64,000 nucleotides of DNA, from NCBI RefSeq assembly GCF_016862175.1, contig NZ_BOML01000022.1, positions 162,055 to 226,054 on the forward strand. Reading direction: 5' to 3'. Made by a program: the position numbers and the translations under genes. A model generated the notes under the pieces. The model did not search any database. It was not told the DNA's origin and saw only the letters and a list, made by a program, of their open reading frames with translations. Shown piece after piece: positions 8,797 to 17,825 of this stretch. This DNA is from Paractinoplanes durhamensis. Its GTDB lineage: Bacteria > Actinomycetota > Actinomycetes > Mycobacteriales > Micromonosporaceae. How positions within the stretch are numbered: the stretch's first letter is position 1; each line of letters begins with the position of its first letter.

Positions 8797-10764
8797 TCAG
8801 ACCAGGCCGAGGGCTTCGGCCTGCTCCGGGTCGTCGACCGGCAGGTCGATCCGGGTCGTGGTCCCGGTGTCGAGGTCGGTCGCCGTGGCCATGATGGTGG
8901 TGTCGCCGAACACCAGGTCGAGTCGCACCTTCCGGTCGGCCGGCGGCCGCCCGACACTGTGGCTGATGTCGATGGAGATCTCGCCGAGCTTCTCGACGCC
9001 GGCCTCGGTGACGTACTGCGGGTCGCGGTCGCGACTGGCGAAGAACGTCACCTGCAGCGTGGGAGTCTCGGCCGAGGACGGGGTGAGTATCTTGCGATAC
9101 GGCTGATCGCGCTGGACCGCCTGGGATCGGCGCACGGCGATCTGGAACCGGTCCCGGACCAGTTTCTGCCCGTCCGGCCCGAAGATGCCTTGGTGCCGGT
9201 TGTCCTCCGTGCCCTCCCGGAATCGCAGCGCCATCTGGAATCCGTAGGTCAGCTTCGCGCGGCGCTCGGTGATGAGGTCCGGGTCGTAGCAGAAGTGCAC
9301 CGCGCCGTGCACCACCGCCTCGCGCGGCTCGGTCGGCCTGGCGACCTTCGCCCGGCCCTTGAGCGCGTGGCTGATCCGGGCGTGCAGGTAGTCACTGACC
9401 GAGAACCCGCCGACCAGCAGCACGGTGACGGGCTCGCCGGCGACCTGCTCGCTCAGCTCGTCGAAGGCGCGCCGGACCAGGACGACGATGGGGTCGATGA
9501 CCGCGTCGAACAACGTCTGCGCCTGCTCGGCGGTGACGAGCAGAGTGCGTAGGTCGTCGTTGGCCGCCGCGGTCAGCCGGTGTCGCACCGGCCTCGGCAG
9601 CAGCTTCCACAACGCGTCCGGGATGCCGATGCTGGTGTCGCCGGAGATCACCGGCCGCCCGCCGTCGCCGGTGGCCACGCCCACGTGCCGCTTTTCCTCC
9701 TCCCAGTTGTTCTCCACCGCGTTGAGCAGGTTGCCGTGCTCCCGCTCCAACTGGTCGAACACGTCGGGGGCGAGCTGCTGCCGCAACAGCGTCTGGCGGA
9801 AAGCCTGGTTGATGAACTGCGAGCCGAGTGCCGCCCCGGTGCTGCCGGCCCCGATCTCGGCCAGCCGGAGCCGTCCCCCGTCCATGGTGAAGGCGAAGGC
9901 GGAGATGTCGATCGTGCCGCCGCCACAGTCGACGATCATGAACCGCTGCTCGCCGTCGGTCCGCCAGCTCTTGCCCGGGTTCAGCCGCCCCGCGTCCAGG
10001 ACGCAGTAGAGGGCGGCGGTCTCCGGCTCGATCGCGATGACCACCTGGTCGCCGCGGCCGAGCCCGGCCTCCACGGCCGCGTCGCGCATCGTCTGCTTCT
10101 GCGCGTCGGACCAGATCGCCGGCACCGTGATGCACCACTGGATGTCCGCCATGGTCAGGCCGGTTTCCTTCGTCACCGCCGTCACCGCGTGCTTGCGCAT
10201 CTGCTCCAGGGTCGAAGCGATGAACCGGCGCACCAGCCGGTCCCGGCCGAGGTCGACGATTCCGTCGCGGCGGGCCACCTCCCTGCTGGTCGGCCGGCCG
10301 GCCAGGGCCATCTTGAAGGCGTACGCGTAGCCGTGCAGGCCGAGTTCCTCCCGTTTGTACGCTGAGCTCAGCCACCACAGCTCGTGGGCCTCGTAACCCC
10401 AGGCCACCGGCCGGTTCTGCTCGTCGACCACCAGTGCGGACAGGTCCTTGATCGAGCTGCCGGGTGCCTTGGGCCAGTTCCGCCGGTGCAGGATCTGGCG
10501 GTTGCGCGGGTCGTCGTTCTCCGGGCTGACCAGCGTCCACGCGAAGCCGCTGCCGTGCGTGCCGAAGTCGATCGCGACGACGACCTTGGCCTTGCCGTTC
10601 CGGCTCGGCCTCGGCCTCCGGGGCCGCGGTCGGCCGGTGCCCGGGCGGGAGCCGGAGGTCGGCGGGCACGTCGTGGTGCTCCGCCACCGAGGCTTGCTCC
10701 GGCTCCGGTGCGTGGACGCGCGCCGGAGCCGGCAATGCCGCCCGGCCGGCCGGTGGTCCGGCAC
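8797..10764 (-). CDS. HSPA12-type Hsp70 ATPase; N-terminus unresolved (frame joins upstream gene)
   Basis: The convincing part runs from about 10599 to 8797 (600 residues). It carries an actin/Hsp70-fold ATPase: phosphate-1 loop VAIDFGTHGSGFAW, phosphate-2 loop VDCGGGTIDISAF and adenosine loop VLLVGGFSVSDYL. A WSDAQKQTMRDAA segment resembles HSPA12 proteins more than DnaK. A beta-rich C-terminal part replaces a classical substrate lid. The first in-frame start, GTG at 10764, precedes about 55 Arg-rich residues with poor codon usage that look like out-of-frame sequence. No start codon exists near 10599. The upstream protease-NTPase frame is the coding one until 10601, so this domain was probably translated as the C-terminus of that protein (+1 shift), or the assembly has a one-base error. 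Confidence 0.8.
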   Translation of the reverse strand: MPDHRPAGRHCRLRRASTHRSRSKPRWRSTTTCPPTSGSRPGTGRPRPRRPRPSRNGKAKVVVAIDFGTHGSGFAWTLVSPENDDPRNRQILHRRNWPKAPGSSIKDLSALVVDEQNRPVAWGYEAHELWWLSSAYKREELGLHGYAYAFKMALAGRPTSREVARRDGIVDLGRDRLVRRFIASTLEQMRKHAVTAVTKETGLTMADIQWCITVPAIWSDAQKQTMRDAAVEAGLGRGDQVVIAIEPETAALYCVLDAGRLNPGKSWRTDGEQRFMIVDCGGGTIDISAFAFTMDGGRLRLAEIGAGSTGAALGSQFINQAFRQTLLRQQLAPDVFDQLEREHGNLLNAVENNWEEEKRHVGVATGDGGRPVISGDTSIGIPDALWKLLPRPVRHRLTAAANDDLRTLLVTAEQAQTLFDAVIDPIVVLVRRAFDELSEQVAGEPVTVLLVGGFSVSDYLHARISHALKGRAKVARPTEPREAVVHGAVHFCYDPDLITERRAKLTYGFQMALRFREGTEDNRHQGIFGPDGQKLVRDRFQIAVRRSQAVQRDQPYRKILTPSSAETPTLQVTFFASRDRDPQYVTEAGVEKLGEISIDISHSVGRPPADRKVRLDLVFGDTTIMATATDLDTGTTTRIDLPVDDPEQAEALGLV

Positions 10765-13700
10765 CGAGCTCCTCCTCCAGCTCGCGGATGTTCTGGTCCA
10801 GCTCGTCCACCTCGTCCTCGTCGTCGTCGATCGGCATGACGCCGAGCAGGTCGGCGCGTGCCTGCCGGAAATCGGTCAGCGCCTCGGCCGGCCGGTCGTA
10901 CGCGCGGAGGAGCTTGCCCCGCACCGACAGTGCCTGCGACCGCACCCGGAGGCTCGCGTCGCCGCCGGTCAGCTCGACGAGCCGGCCGGCGTTCCGGACC
11001 GCGTTGCCGGCGGCCCGCAGCGCGTCCTCGTCCCGATCGGACATCCCCAGCGCGAGCATCTCGCCGATCTCGGTATCGACCAGCTGGGCGAGGAACCGCT
11101 CCGGCTCGTCCGCGGCCAGGACCTCGTAGGCGCGGCGGGCCTCGACGGCCGGGCCGAGCGCGGCACTGTCGTCCTCAAGATGCTCGAACATCAGCTGGAC
11201 CTTCTGGGTGAGTAGGTCGGCGATGACGGCCGCCCGGACCGGCGATTCGATCCGGCGCAGCTTGGCGATCGCCTCGTCGAAGACGGCCGGCGCGTCGTCC
11301 GCGCGCTCGGCGTCGACGAGCGCGGCCGCGTGCACCGCGGCGGTGATCGGCAGCATCGGCCAGTTGACGCCGGGGCGCTGGTGAAAGAGCTCGTCGGCGA
11401 TGCCGGCGATGATCGACACCTCCCGCAGAACCTCGCCCTCCGGTTGCAGGACGGCCCAGATCAGGCTGTACATCACGTAGAAGAAGCCGTACAGCTCGGG
11501 CGCCTCGTCGTGGAGGCGGCGCATCCGGTCGACCGCCTCGCCGAGATAGCGGGTGGCGATGTCCTCGTCATGATCCGCGAACGCCATCGCGGCCTGGAAA
11601 CGCACCGTGGCGCTCTGCAGGCGGACCGGTTCGGCCGGCTGGTCCGGCAGGGCGTCCACCGCCTCGACCGCTTCGGCGGCGAACCGGAGCGCCGCCGGAC
11701 CGTCGCCGGCCATGGCGTGCAGCAGGGCGAGCTGGCCGGTGTGCGCGGCGTAGTGGTGCGAGCCGGGCCCGCTCAGCTCCCGGGCCCGGGTCGATGCCCA
11801 TTGCGCCCCGGCCAGGTCGCCCTGCATGAACGCCAGCATCGTCCGGACCCCGAGGGTCTCCAGGGCGGCCGCCCTGGGCAGCAGGTCGATGTCGTCGATC
11901 GTGACGGCGAGCACCTGCATCGCCTGGATCGGCTCGGCCGCGGCCATCAGCACCTGGGCCAGGATGTTCCGCGATTCGGCGAGGGTCGCGGCGAAGCGGT
12001 CCGGGTCGGCGGACTCCTGGATGGCGTCCTCGATCGCGCGCACCGCCCGCTGGGCCGAGTCCAGGGCGCCCTCGACGTTGCCGACCGAGATCCGGACCAG
12101 CGACTGGGACCCGAGGATCTTGCCGAGCTGCTGGTGCCGGCCCACCGCCGGGAGCCGGCCGGTGAAGCTCATCATCCGGGCGGAGAGCGGCAGCGCCGCG
12201 TCCGGCTGACCGGCGAAGAGCCGGGCCCGGGTCGCCTTCTGCAGCAGTTCGATCAGGGCGTCCTGGTCCTGCCCTTCCTCGGCGGCCTGCGCGGCCTGCT
12301 CGTAGACCGCCGCCGCCAGGGCCTGCATCCGGCTCCCGAGCGGGAACTCGATCCCCGCGGCCTCGACCGCCGCGGCCGGCACCCGGGCCACTGACAGGGC
12401 CGCGGCGACCCGGTCCGGCAGCGCGTCGGTGGCCGGGTCGGGTGCGGCCGAGTTGAGCGCGATCGCCTGCCCGACCAGGGCGGTGAGGTGTGCGGCGAGG
12501 ATCCGCTCCAGCGCCGCGACGGCCTTGCTGCGGGCCGTCGGGTAGGGCGACCCGCACATGCGCAACAGGATCTCCAGCATCCGGGAGCGCTGCGCCGGGG
12601 CGTCCGCCACCACGAACAGCTCGTCGATCTTGCGGCTGTCCAGCAGCCGGCGCTCGACCAGCCGCTCGCCGAGCAGGTCGGGCTGCACCGGGGGCAGGAA
12701 GCCCTCGTCGGCATACAGCTCGGCCATCCGCTCGGCGATCCCGGTGGCCACCTCGACCTTGCGGGTCAGGCCGTGGGCGAGGGTCAGCAGCCGGCCCGCG
12801 TCGCCGGCCGAGTACGCGTCGACCACGGTGGCGATCGCGAAGCAGTCCTCCCGGGTGTCCGGGTTGCCGGTGAACTCGGCTAGGGCCGGCTCCCAGACCT
12901 TGTCGTCCTCGCGGAACAGCAGCTGGTCGAGCAACTCGTACGCCCGGGCGTCCGGGTCCGCCGGGCCCGCCGGGCCGGGGCCGTCCTGCAGGTCGGCGAG
13001 CGCCTGCGCGTGCACCAGCAGCGGGGTCGGGAAGGCGGCCAGCGGCCGGTCGCCGGCCGGCCGCTCGACGCCGCGCAGGGCGGCGAACGCGGCCGACGCC
13101 GTCGCGTAGTGCTCGGCCCGCTCGGCCGCGGTGAGCTCGTGCGCCTGCAGCCGCACCACCTCGGCCGGCTTCAGGTAACTGAGCTGCATGGCGGCCCGGA
13201 GCCGCTTGAGGAAGCGCTCCGCCGAGCGGACCAGGAACAGGATCCGGACCGGTTCCTTGCGGTCGGTGACCACCGCCGACTCGATGAACTTCGCGGCCGG
13301 CTCCGCGCTGTTGTCCATGTAGTCCTGCACCAGCAGCACCGGCATGCGCAGGTTGGCCAGGTCGGCGCCGGCCGGCTCGCTGCCGGTCTCGGTCGGCCCG
13401 GCGACCCAGCCGTCGGCGATCGCCCGCCGGCACAGCTCCGCCGCCGTCCGGCTCTTCCCGCTGCCGGCCGGGCCGGTGACCACCGCGAAGCTGACCCGGT
13501 CGGTGGGCCCGGCCAGCCATCCGGACAGCACGGCGAGCGCCTCCTCGCGGCCGATGAACGGCACCACCTGGTATTCCGCCCGCAGCGGCCGGATCCAGGA
13601 GGTCAGCAGGCTTTCCCGGAGGGCGGCGGTCATCATCGGCGCGAAGCTGCGGACCCGGATCGCCTGGCCGGAACCCATCCGGAAGGCGAGCAGGTTGCTG

Positions 13701-14320
13701 AGGTACTGCCGGGCGCTGCCGCTCTGCCAGTCCCGCGGCAGCGCGGGCCGCAGCCGCGGGTCGGCGAGGAGCAGGCTCACCGGCACCGCCTCCAGCCGGC
13801 GCCCGCCGAAGCCCCGGTGGTCGGCGACGATCACGCCGATGAGCACGCCGCCGAGGGTGAACAGCGCCGCACCGGAGAAACCGGACCAGCCGGCCTCCTC
13901 GATCGGCGCCGAGGACATGACGTCGACCGAGATCATGTCGCGGGGGCCGGACAGCGGCGCGCTCGTCCCGCGGACCCCTTCCGGCCGGCGGTCCGCGGCC
14001 TCCCGCTGGACCCGCGGGAAGCCGGTGGTGAGGACCTCGACCGGCTCGTCGACGTCGGTGATCGCGATCGTCGGTGTCTCGTCGGTCTCGTCGGACTGCA
14101 CCCGGAGCAGGGCCACGTCGAGCGCCTTGTCGCCGGGCCGGATGATCTCGGCGACGGTGAGGTCGCCGCCGGTCAGCCGGGTGACCCGCAGACCGGCCGG
14201 GCCGTCGAGGCCGTCGAGCAGGTGCCGGGCGGTGACCACCAGACCGGGGGCGATCAGATATCCCGATCCCCGGCGGGGCTTGCCGGCGTCCAGGCTGACC
14301 TGCTCCGCACGCTGCGCCAT
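10600..14320 (-). CDS. Trypsin-like protease / P-loop NTPase / helical-repeat protein
   Basis: A giant regulator-like protein. Numbered from GTG 14326, residues 20-190 are a trypsin-fold protease with candidate triad His35 (VTARHLL), Asp70 (KALDVALL) and Ser151 (GFSGAAL). Residues 255-400 are a STAND-like NTPase with Walker A GPAGSGKS (285-292) and a Walker-B-like strand LLVQDYMDN. Residues about 400-1190 are helical, TPR-like repeats. A Pro/Ala/Glu linker follows to about 1242. ATG 14320 has the best-spaced GGGAG. The frame formally stays open to 9392, but from 10600 on it loses coding character while the Hsp70 frame gains it. Together with the adjacent Trypco2 gene this matches actinobacterial trypsin/NTPase conflict-type systems. 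The likely mode is proteolysis triggered by NTP-dependent assembly; target unknown. Confidence 0.82.
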
Positions 14321-14326
14321 CACCAC

Positions 14327-14520
14327 GCTCCCGGATCACTCTTGCGGCGGTGGCCGATCACTCAGAATCACCCTAGGGGCACCCCCGGGCAGAACACAGA
14401 GGACGCACCACCGGAATGCAATACACGTTCGGGCAAGTGCGCTGTCGCCGCCGTTCTGGGTACGATCCATCGCCGTTCCGAAATGGCTTATATCTTTCAA
14501 TATGCACGTGGGGAGTCCGC
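14327..14520. promoter_or_regulatory. Divergent intergenic region of the protease/Trypco2 module
   Basis: This 194-bp gap separates the minus-strand protease-NTPase gene from the plus-strand Trypco2 gene, so both promoters must lie here. It contains an AT-richer stretch (about 14486-14503, TATATCTTTCAATATG) unusual for this genome. A GGGGAG ribosome site at 14510-14515 fixes the Trypco2 start. I cannot assign -35/-10 boxes with confidence. Confidence 0.4.
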
Positions 14521-14829
14521 ATGAGACCGTCCGCCCGGGAAGAGCTGACCATCTCCGAGGCCATCGACTCGCTGCGGTCGCAACTGCTCGACGCGTCGGC
14601 CTGGGGGGAGGGCGAGCAACTCACGTTTTCCCTGGACTCGGTCGAGATCGACCTTCAACTGACGGTCAGCCTGGCGCACAAGGGCGAGGCCAAGGTCGGT
14701 CTCTGGACGGTGGTGACGGCCGGCGGCGACATCACCCACACCCAGGGCCGGACCCACACCGTCCGTCTCAAGCTGACCCCTCAGGACAGTAGGAAAAAAG
14801 GGCGAATTCAACTCAGCGACGAGGACTGA
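14521..14829 (+). CDS. Trypco2-family (trypsin-co-occurring domain) protein
   Basis: A 102-residue single-domain protein. ATG 14521 is chosen because GGGGAG sits five bases upstream; an in-frame ATG at 14416 adds unlikely residues. The layout matches Trypco2: an N-terminal helix LTISEAIDSLRSQLLDA, then beta strands FSLDSVEIDLQLTVSL and KVGLWTVV, a Gly-rich turn, and a final strand THTVRLKLTP. Trypco2 domains are known to sit beside or be fused to trypsin-like proteases with NTPase modules in actinobacteria. They are thought to be part of the sensing or effector arm. Here the gene is divergent from exactly such a protease. I infer it is a partner or substrate of that protease. Confidence 0.82.
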   Translation: MRPSAREELTISEAIDSLRSQLLDASAWGEGEQLTFSLDSVEIDLQLTVSLAHKGEAKVGLWTVVTAGGDITHTQGRTHTVRLKLTPQDSRKKGRIQLSDED

Positions 14830-14835
14830 ATTCGC
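14802..14835. terminator. Inverted repeat spanning the Trypco2 stop codon
   Basis: GCGAATTCA (14802-14810) and TGAATTCGC (14827-14835) are perfect 9-bp inverted arms with a 16-nt loop. The second arm overlaps the TGA stop. It lies at the convergence with the DUF3152 gene, so it may end transcription from both sides. Confidence 0.5.
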
Positions 14836-14842
14836 GCATTGA

Positions 14843-15595
14843 TCAAGAACGGCCGCGATCGCGTGGCGGCACCGGATCGTCGTAGGCGCCGATCCGGCCG
14901 CGGTGGCGTTCGCCGTCGAGGATCGGCCAGGGGTTGGCCGTGCAGCCGTGCAGGCCGAGGGTCTGCTGCTGCATGACCGGGGCCGGCTCGCCCTTTCCCG
15001 GGCAGAGTTCGTGGGCCTGGCCCAGGCGGTGCCCGACCTCGTGGTTGATCACGTATCGGCGATAGACGTCGAGGCTCGCGCCGTAGCCGGGCACCCCCTT
15101 GACCCATCGGGCCACGTTGACCACCACCTCGTCGTGGCTGCGGCACGAGGTGTAGCCGTCGGCGGCGCCGTCGCAGAGGCTGTCCCGGGTCTTCGGGGTG
15201 ACCAGCCGGACCGTGAAGTCGGCGTCGCCGGCCGGGCCGACGCGTTGCAGGCGCCAGTCGCCGCTGCCGGTCCAGCTGCGCGGATCCCGCAGGGTGGCGG
15301 TGACCGTGGCGGCGAACTCGGCGGCGGTCAGGCCGTGGATGTCGCGTTCCACCGCGACCCGGTAGCGCAGGAGGGTGCCCTTCGTCCCGGCCGGGGCGGC
15401 GGCCTCACCGGCGGCGACCGCATACTTCCGGCCGCCGCCGGCCGGGTAGGTGATCTCCGGTTTCGCGGCCGCGGAAGGAGACGCGGACGGCGATGCGGAA
15501 ACCGGCGGCGGGGAGCTCCCCGGTTCCGCGCGGACCGCCGTGCCGCAGCCGGCCATCAGCAGGATCGCAGCGCTCAGGATCGCGGGTGATCTCAT
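14843..15595 (-). CDS. DUF3152 metalloprotease-like lipoprotein
   Basis: A 250-residue exported protein. The N-terminus is a lipoprotein signal with lipobox MAGC (Cys17). A Ser/Pro/Ala-rich linker (27-45) follows. The DUF3152 domain contains a zincin motif HEVGHRLGQAH (His185, Glu186, His189, His195), the HExxHxxGxxH pattern of metzincin-type zinc peptidases. Four Cys residues (141, 151, 198, 218) could form disulfides outside the cell. The fold and zinc ligands point to a peptidase, but no substrate is known for this family. A small membrane-protein gene lies just upstream on the same strand, 35 bp away, and may share its transcript. Confidence 0.88.
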   Translation of the reverse strand: MRSPAILSAAILLMAGCGTAVRAEPGSSPPPVSASPSASPSAAAKPEITYPAGGGRKYAVAAGEAAAPAGTKGTLLRYRVAVERDIHGLTAAEFAATVTATLRDPRSWTGSGDWRLQRVGPAGDADFTVRLVTPKTRDSLCDGAADGYTSCRSHDEVVVNVARWVKGVPGYGASLDVYRRYVINHEVGHRLGQAHELCPGKGEPAPVMQQQTLGLHGCTANPWPILDGERHRGRIGAYDDPVPPRDRGRS

Positions 15596-15630
15596 TCCCC
15601 CATGACGACTGAGCGCCGGTCAGGGTTGCA

Positions 15631-15849
15631 TCACCGGCGGGTGCGGACGGCGGCCACCACCACGGTGAGCAGGGCCGCGGCCACCACGAGGGCCACCCAC
15701 CACCCGAGGTGGGCGCCGGTGGCGGCGCCGTTGTGGACACCGGGGTGCGGCGTGGTCCGGGCCGGGTCGAGGGTGATCCCGGCGCGGCCGTGCCCGAACG
15801 CGGGGGAGGGGCCGAAGCCGCCCGGCCCCGGTGTGCTGCGAATGGCCAT
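15631..15849 (-). CDS. Small single-pass membrane protein
   Basis: A 72-residue protein. ATG 15849 is preferred over an in-frame ATG at 15981 because GGAGGTG lies just upstream. The first 45 residues are Pro/Gly-rich and polar. One transmembrane helix follows (GWWVALVVAAALLTVVVAAV), ending in a short basic tail, so the N-terminus is probably outside. No family is recognised. It sits between the DUF3152 gene and a divergent ECF sigma factor. A role in envelope stress is possible but not shown. Confidence 0.55.
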   Translation of the reverse strand: MAIRSTPGPGGFGPSPAFGHGRAGITLDPARTTPHPGVHNGAATGAHLGWWVALVVAAALLTVVVAAVRTRR

Positions 15850-15949
15850 GCGAACACCTCCGGAGGATCGACGGTAGTCGCCGTGTAAGAAATCGGCTCG
15901 CCCGCGCACTCCCTGGTGACCGATCACCTTCCCTAAGGACGGCCCATCA

Positions 15950-16513
15950 GTGGCAGAACCTGAAACCGCGCAGGAGTTCACCGCGCTCTATGCCGACAAC
16001 CACCGACGCGTGTACGCCTACGCCGTCGCCCGCGCCGGCCGGTCACTCGCCGACGAGGTGGTGGCCGAGACGTTCCTGGTCGCCTGGCGGCGGTTCGCGC
16101 AGATGCCGCGCGGAGCGGCCCTGCCGTGGCTGCTCGGCGTCGCCCGCAACGTGCTCCGCGAGCGATATCGCGCCGAGGAGCGGCAACGCGCCGTCGCCGC
16201 CGAGATGCTGGCGTGGGTCGCCGACGCGCCCGACGTCGCGGACGGCGTCGCCGAACGATCGGCGCTGCTGGCCGCGCTGGCCGGCCTGTCCGAGAACGAC
16301 CGGGAAGTGCTGACCCTGACCGCCTGGGACGGGCTGTCGGCCCGGGCCGCGGCCCGGGTCGTGAACTGTTCCGCCCCGGCGTTCCTGGTCCGCCTGCACC
16401 GGGCCCGCAACCGCCTCATCCGCGCCGTCGAGGCCGCCTCGGAATCCGCGGCCACCCCGGAATCCGCGACCGCCTACCCCCTTACCGTCGTCACCCAGGA
16501 GTCGAACCGATGA
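15950..16513 (+). CDS. ECF sigma factor
   Basis: A 187-residue extracytoplasmic-function sigma-70 family factor. It starts at GTG 15950 with AAGGA upstream. Region 2 covers about residues 8-75 (FTALYADNHRRVYAYAV, LADEVVAETFLVAWRR, ALPWLLGVARNVLRERYR). Region 4 covers about 110-165 (LSENDREVLTLTAWDGLSAR, then the recognition helix and RLHRARNRL). No C-terminal sensor domain is present. Its stop overlaps the start of the next gene by four bases (ATGA). That gene encodes a membrane protein of the type commonly paired with such factors, so activity is probably controlled by it. Confidence 0.92.
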   Translation: MAEPETAQEFTALYADNHRRVYAYAVARAGRSLADEVVAETFLVAWRRFAQMPRGAALPWLLGVARNVLRERYRAEERQRAVAAEMLAWVADAPDVADGVAERSALLAALAGLSENDREVLTLTAWDGLSARAAARVVNCSAPAFLVRLHRARNRLIRAVEAASESAATPESATAYPLTVVTQESNR

Positions 16514-17628
16514 AGAACCACATGAAGTCCCTCGCCGACGCGCGCCCGGCCCGGCTGGACCCGCCGGGAACGCCGCCACTGACCTTCGCCTTGACCGAAA
16601 TGCCGGAAAAGTCGCGGCGCTTCCGGGCTGCTGCTTTGATCCCGGCCGGCGGACTCGCCGCTGCGGCGGCTGCCACGGTTGCTGTGCTGGTGATCGGCTC
16701 GGGGGAGGCGCCCAGCGGGCCGACGCCGTCCGCTGCGCCGCTGACCGCCTCCCAGATCCTGCTGACCGCGGCGGAGCACAGCAGCCAGGACCATCCCGGC
16801 ACCGGGAAGTACCTGCTGTTCCGGACCGAGAGCGGCACGGTGATGACGGTCGGCTCCGGCTCCTCGACCTACCAGATGACCGACCGGACGTCGAACGAGA
16901 CCTGGTTGTCCCGCGCGGGGACGGAACCCACCCGGGTGATCTCGCAGGACCTCGGCATGACGCCGACCACCCCGGCCGACGCCGCCGCCTACCAGGCCGC
17001 CGGGTCGCCCGCACAGGTGCTGGTCGGCAAGCCGCTGCCGACCGGGAAACTCGGCCCCGGCACGCCGGCCGGCGTCGCCGGCGGCGCGCGACGCACCTCC
17101 ACGACCGACGGCGCGAACATCTACGCCCTCGGCGCCACGAGCATTTCCGTACGGGATCTGGAAAAGCTCCCGGCCGACCCGGCGGCCCTGCGCACCGCGT
17201 TGCTGAAGAATTTCGACGGCGGTGGCAGTGACCTGCCCACCGATCGGGAGCAGTGGCTGCTGGGCGTGGCGTCGACGCTGATCGCCGAGATCCCGGTCAG
17301 CGGCCCGGTGCGGGCGGCGGCGTTCCGCCTGATCGCCGGCCTCGACGGGGTGCGCCCGCTGGGCGTCGTGGCCGACCAGCACGGCCGCGAGGGGCAGGGC
17401 TTCGCCTTCACCGCGACGAACGCCTTCACCGGCTCGATCGAGCACCGCTTCGTGATCGACGCCGCGACCGGGCGCGCCCTCGGCGAGGAGAGCCGGGTGC
17501 TGCAGCCGGGAGGCACGACCGCCCACTTCGGACCGGGCAGTCTCCTCGGCTACACCGTAGTCCTGGAGCAGAGGGTCACCGACCAGCGCACGATGGATCC
17601 ATGGGGACAGGTGCGCAGAGCAGGGTGA
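16510..17628 (+). CDS. CU044_5270-type membrane protein paired with the ECF sigma factor
   Basis: A 372-residue protein. A short cytoplasmic N-terminus (about 1-38) is followed by one transmembrane helix (about 41-62) and a large extracellular domain with a SQILLTAAEHS start and a conserved-looking IDAATGRALGEESRVL end. This matches the CU044_5270 family, which almost always follows an ECF sigma gene in actinobacteria. It may be an anti-sigma factor or an extracellular sensor, though it lacks a clear zinc-binding anti-sigma motif. The start overlaps the sigma stop (ATGA), which fixes the ATG at 16510. Confidence 0.85.
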   Translation: MKNHMKSLADARPARLDPPGTPPLTFALTEMPEKSRRFRAAALIPAGGLAAAAAATVAVLVIGSGEAPSGPTPSAAPLTASQILLTAAEHSSQDHPGTGKYLLFRTESGTVMTVGSGSSTYQMTDRTSNETWLSRAGTEPTRVISQDLGMTPTTPADAAAYQAAGSPAQVLVGKPLPTGKLGPGTPAGVAGGARRTSTTDGANIYALGATSISVRDLEKLPADPAALRTALLKNFDGGGSDLPTDREQWLLGVASTLIAEIPVSGPVRAAAFRLIAGLDGVRPLGVVADQHGREGQGFAFTATNAFTGSIEHRFVIDAATGRALGEESRVLQPGGTTAHFGPGSLLGYTVVLEQRVTDQRTMDPWGQVRRAG

Positions 17629-17825
17629 TCGCGGACTTCGGGCGCCCGATGCCGGCCCTCACCGAGGTGATGGCCGGCATCGGTCCGCGTCTGCTGCGCC
17701 GCCAGGGGCGGTCCGGTCCGGCCCGGGTGGTCGGTTTCGCTACCGGGCCGCTGAACGCGATGACCCGGCTCGGCGAGCGTCGCCTGATGCCGCCGGCCGA
17801 TCCGAAGCGGCGCCGCCGGGGGTGA
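17625..17825 (+). CDS. Possible 66-residue basic protein (doubtful)
   Basis: GTG at 17625 overlaps the previous stop (GTGA) and opens 66 residues ending in a KRRRRG tail. The composition is plausible, but there is no good ribosome site. The last 86 bases overlap the C-terminal coding region of the flavin reductase on the other strand. It may simply be a chance frame. Confidence 0.22.
   Translation: MIADFGRPMPALTEVMAGIGPRLLRRQGRSGPARVVGFATGPLNAMTRLGERRLMPPADPKRRRRG

Noticed and set aside
9392..10599. About 400 further codons of the protease-NTPase frame beyond 10600
   Set aside because: This part overlaps the Hsp70 coding sequence, loses G/C-ending codons and has no domain character, so it is treated as out-of-frame.
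11568..14339. A 923-codon minus-strand frame over the protease-NTPase gene
   Set aside because: Alternative frame of the same gene with Arg/Gly/Pro bias and no motifs.
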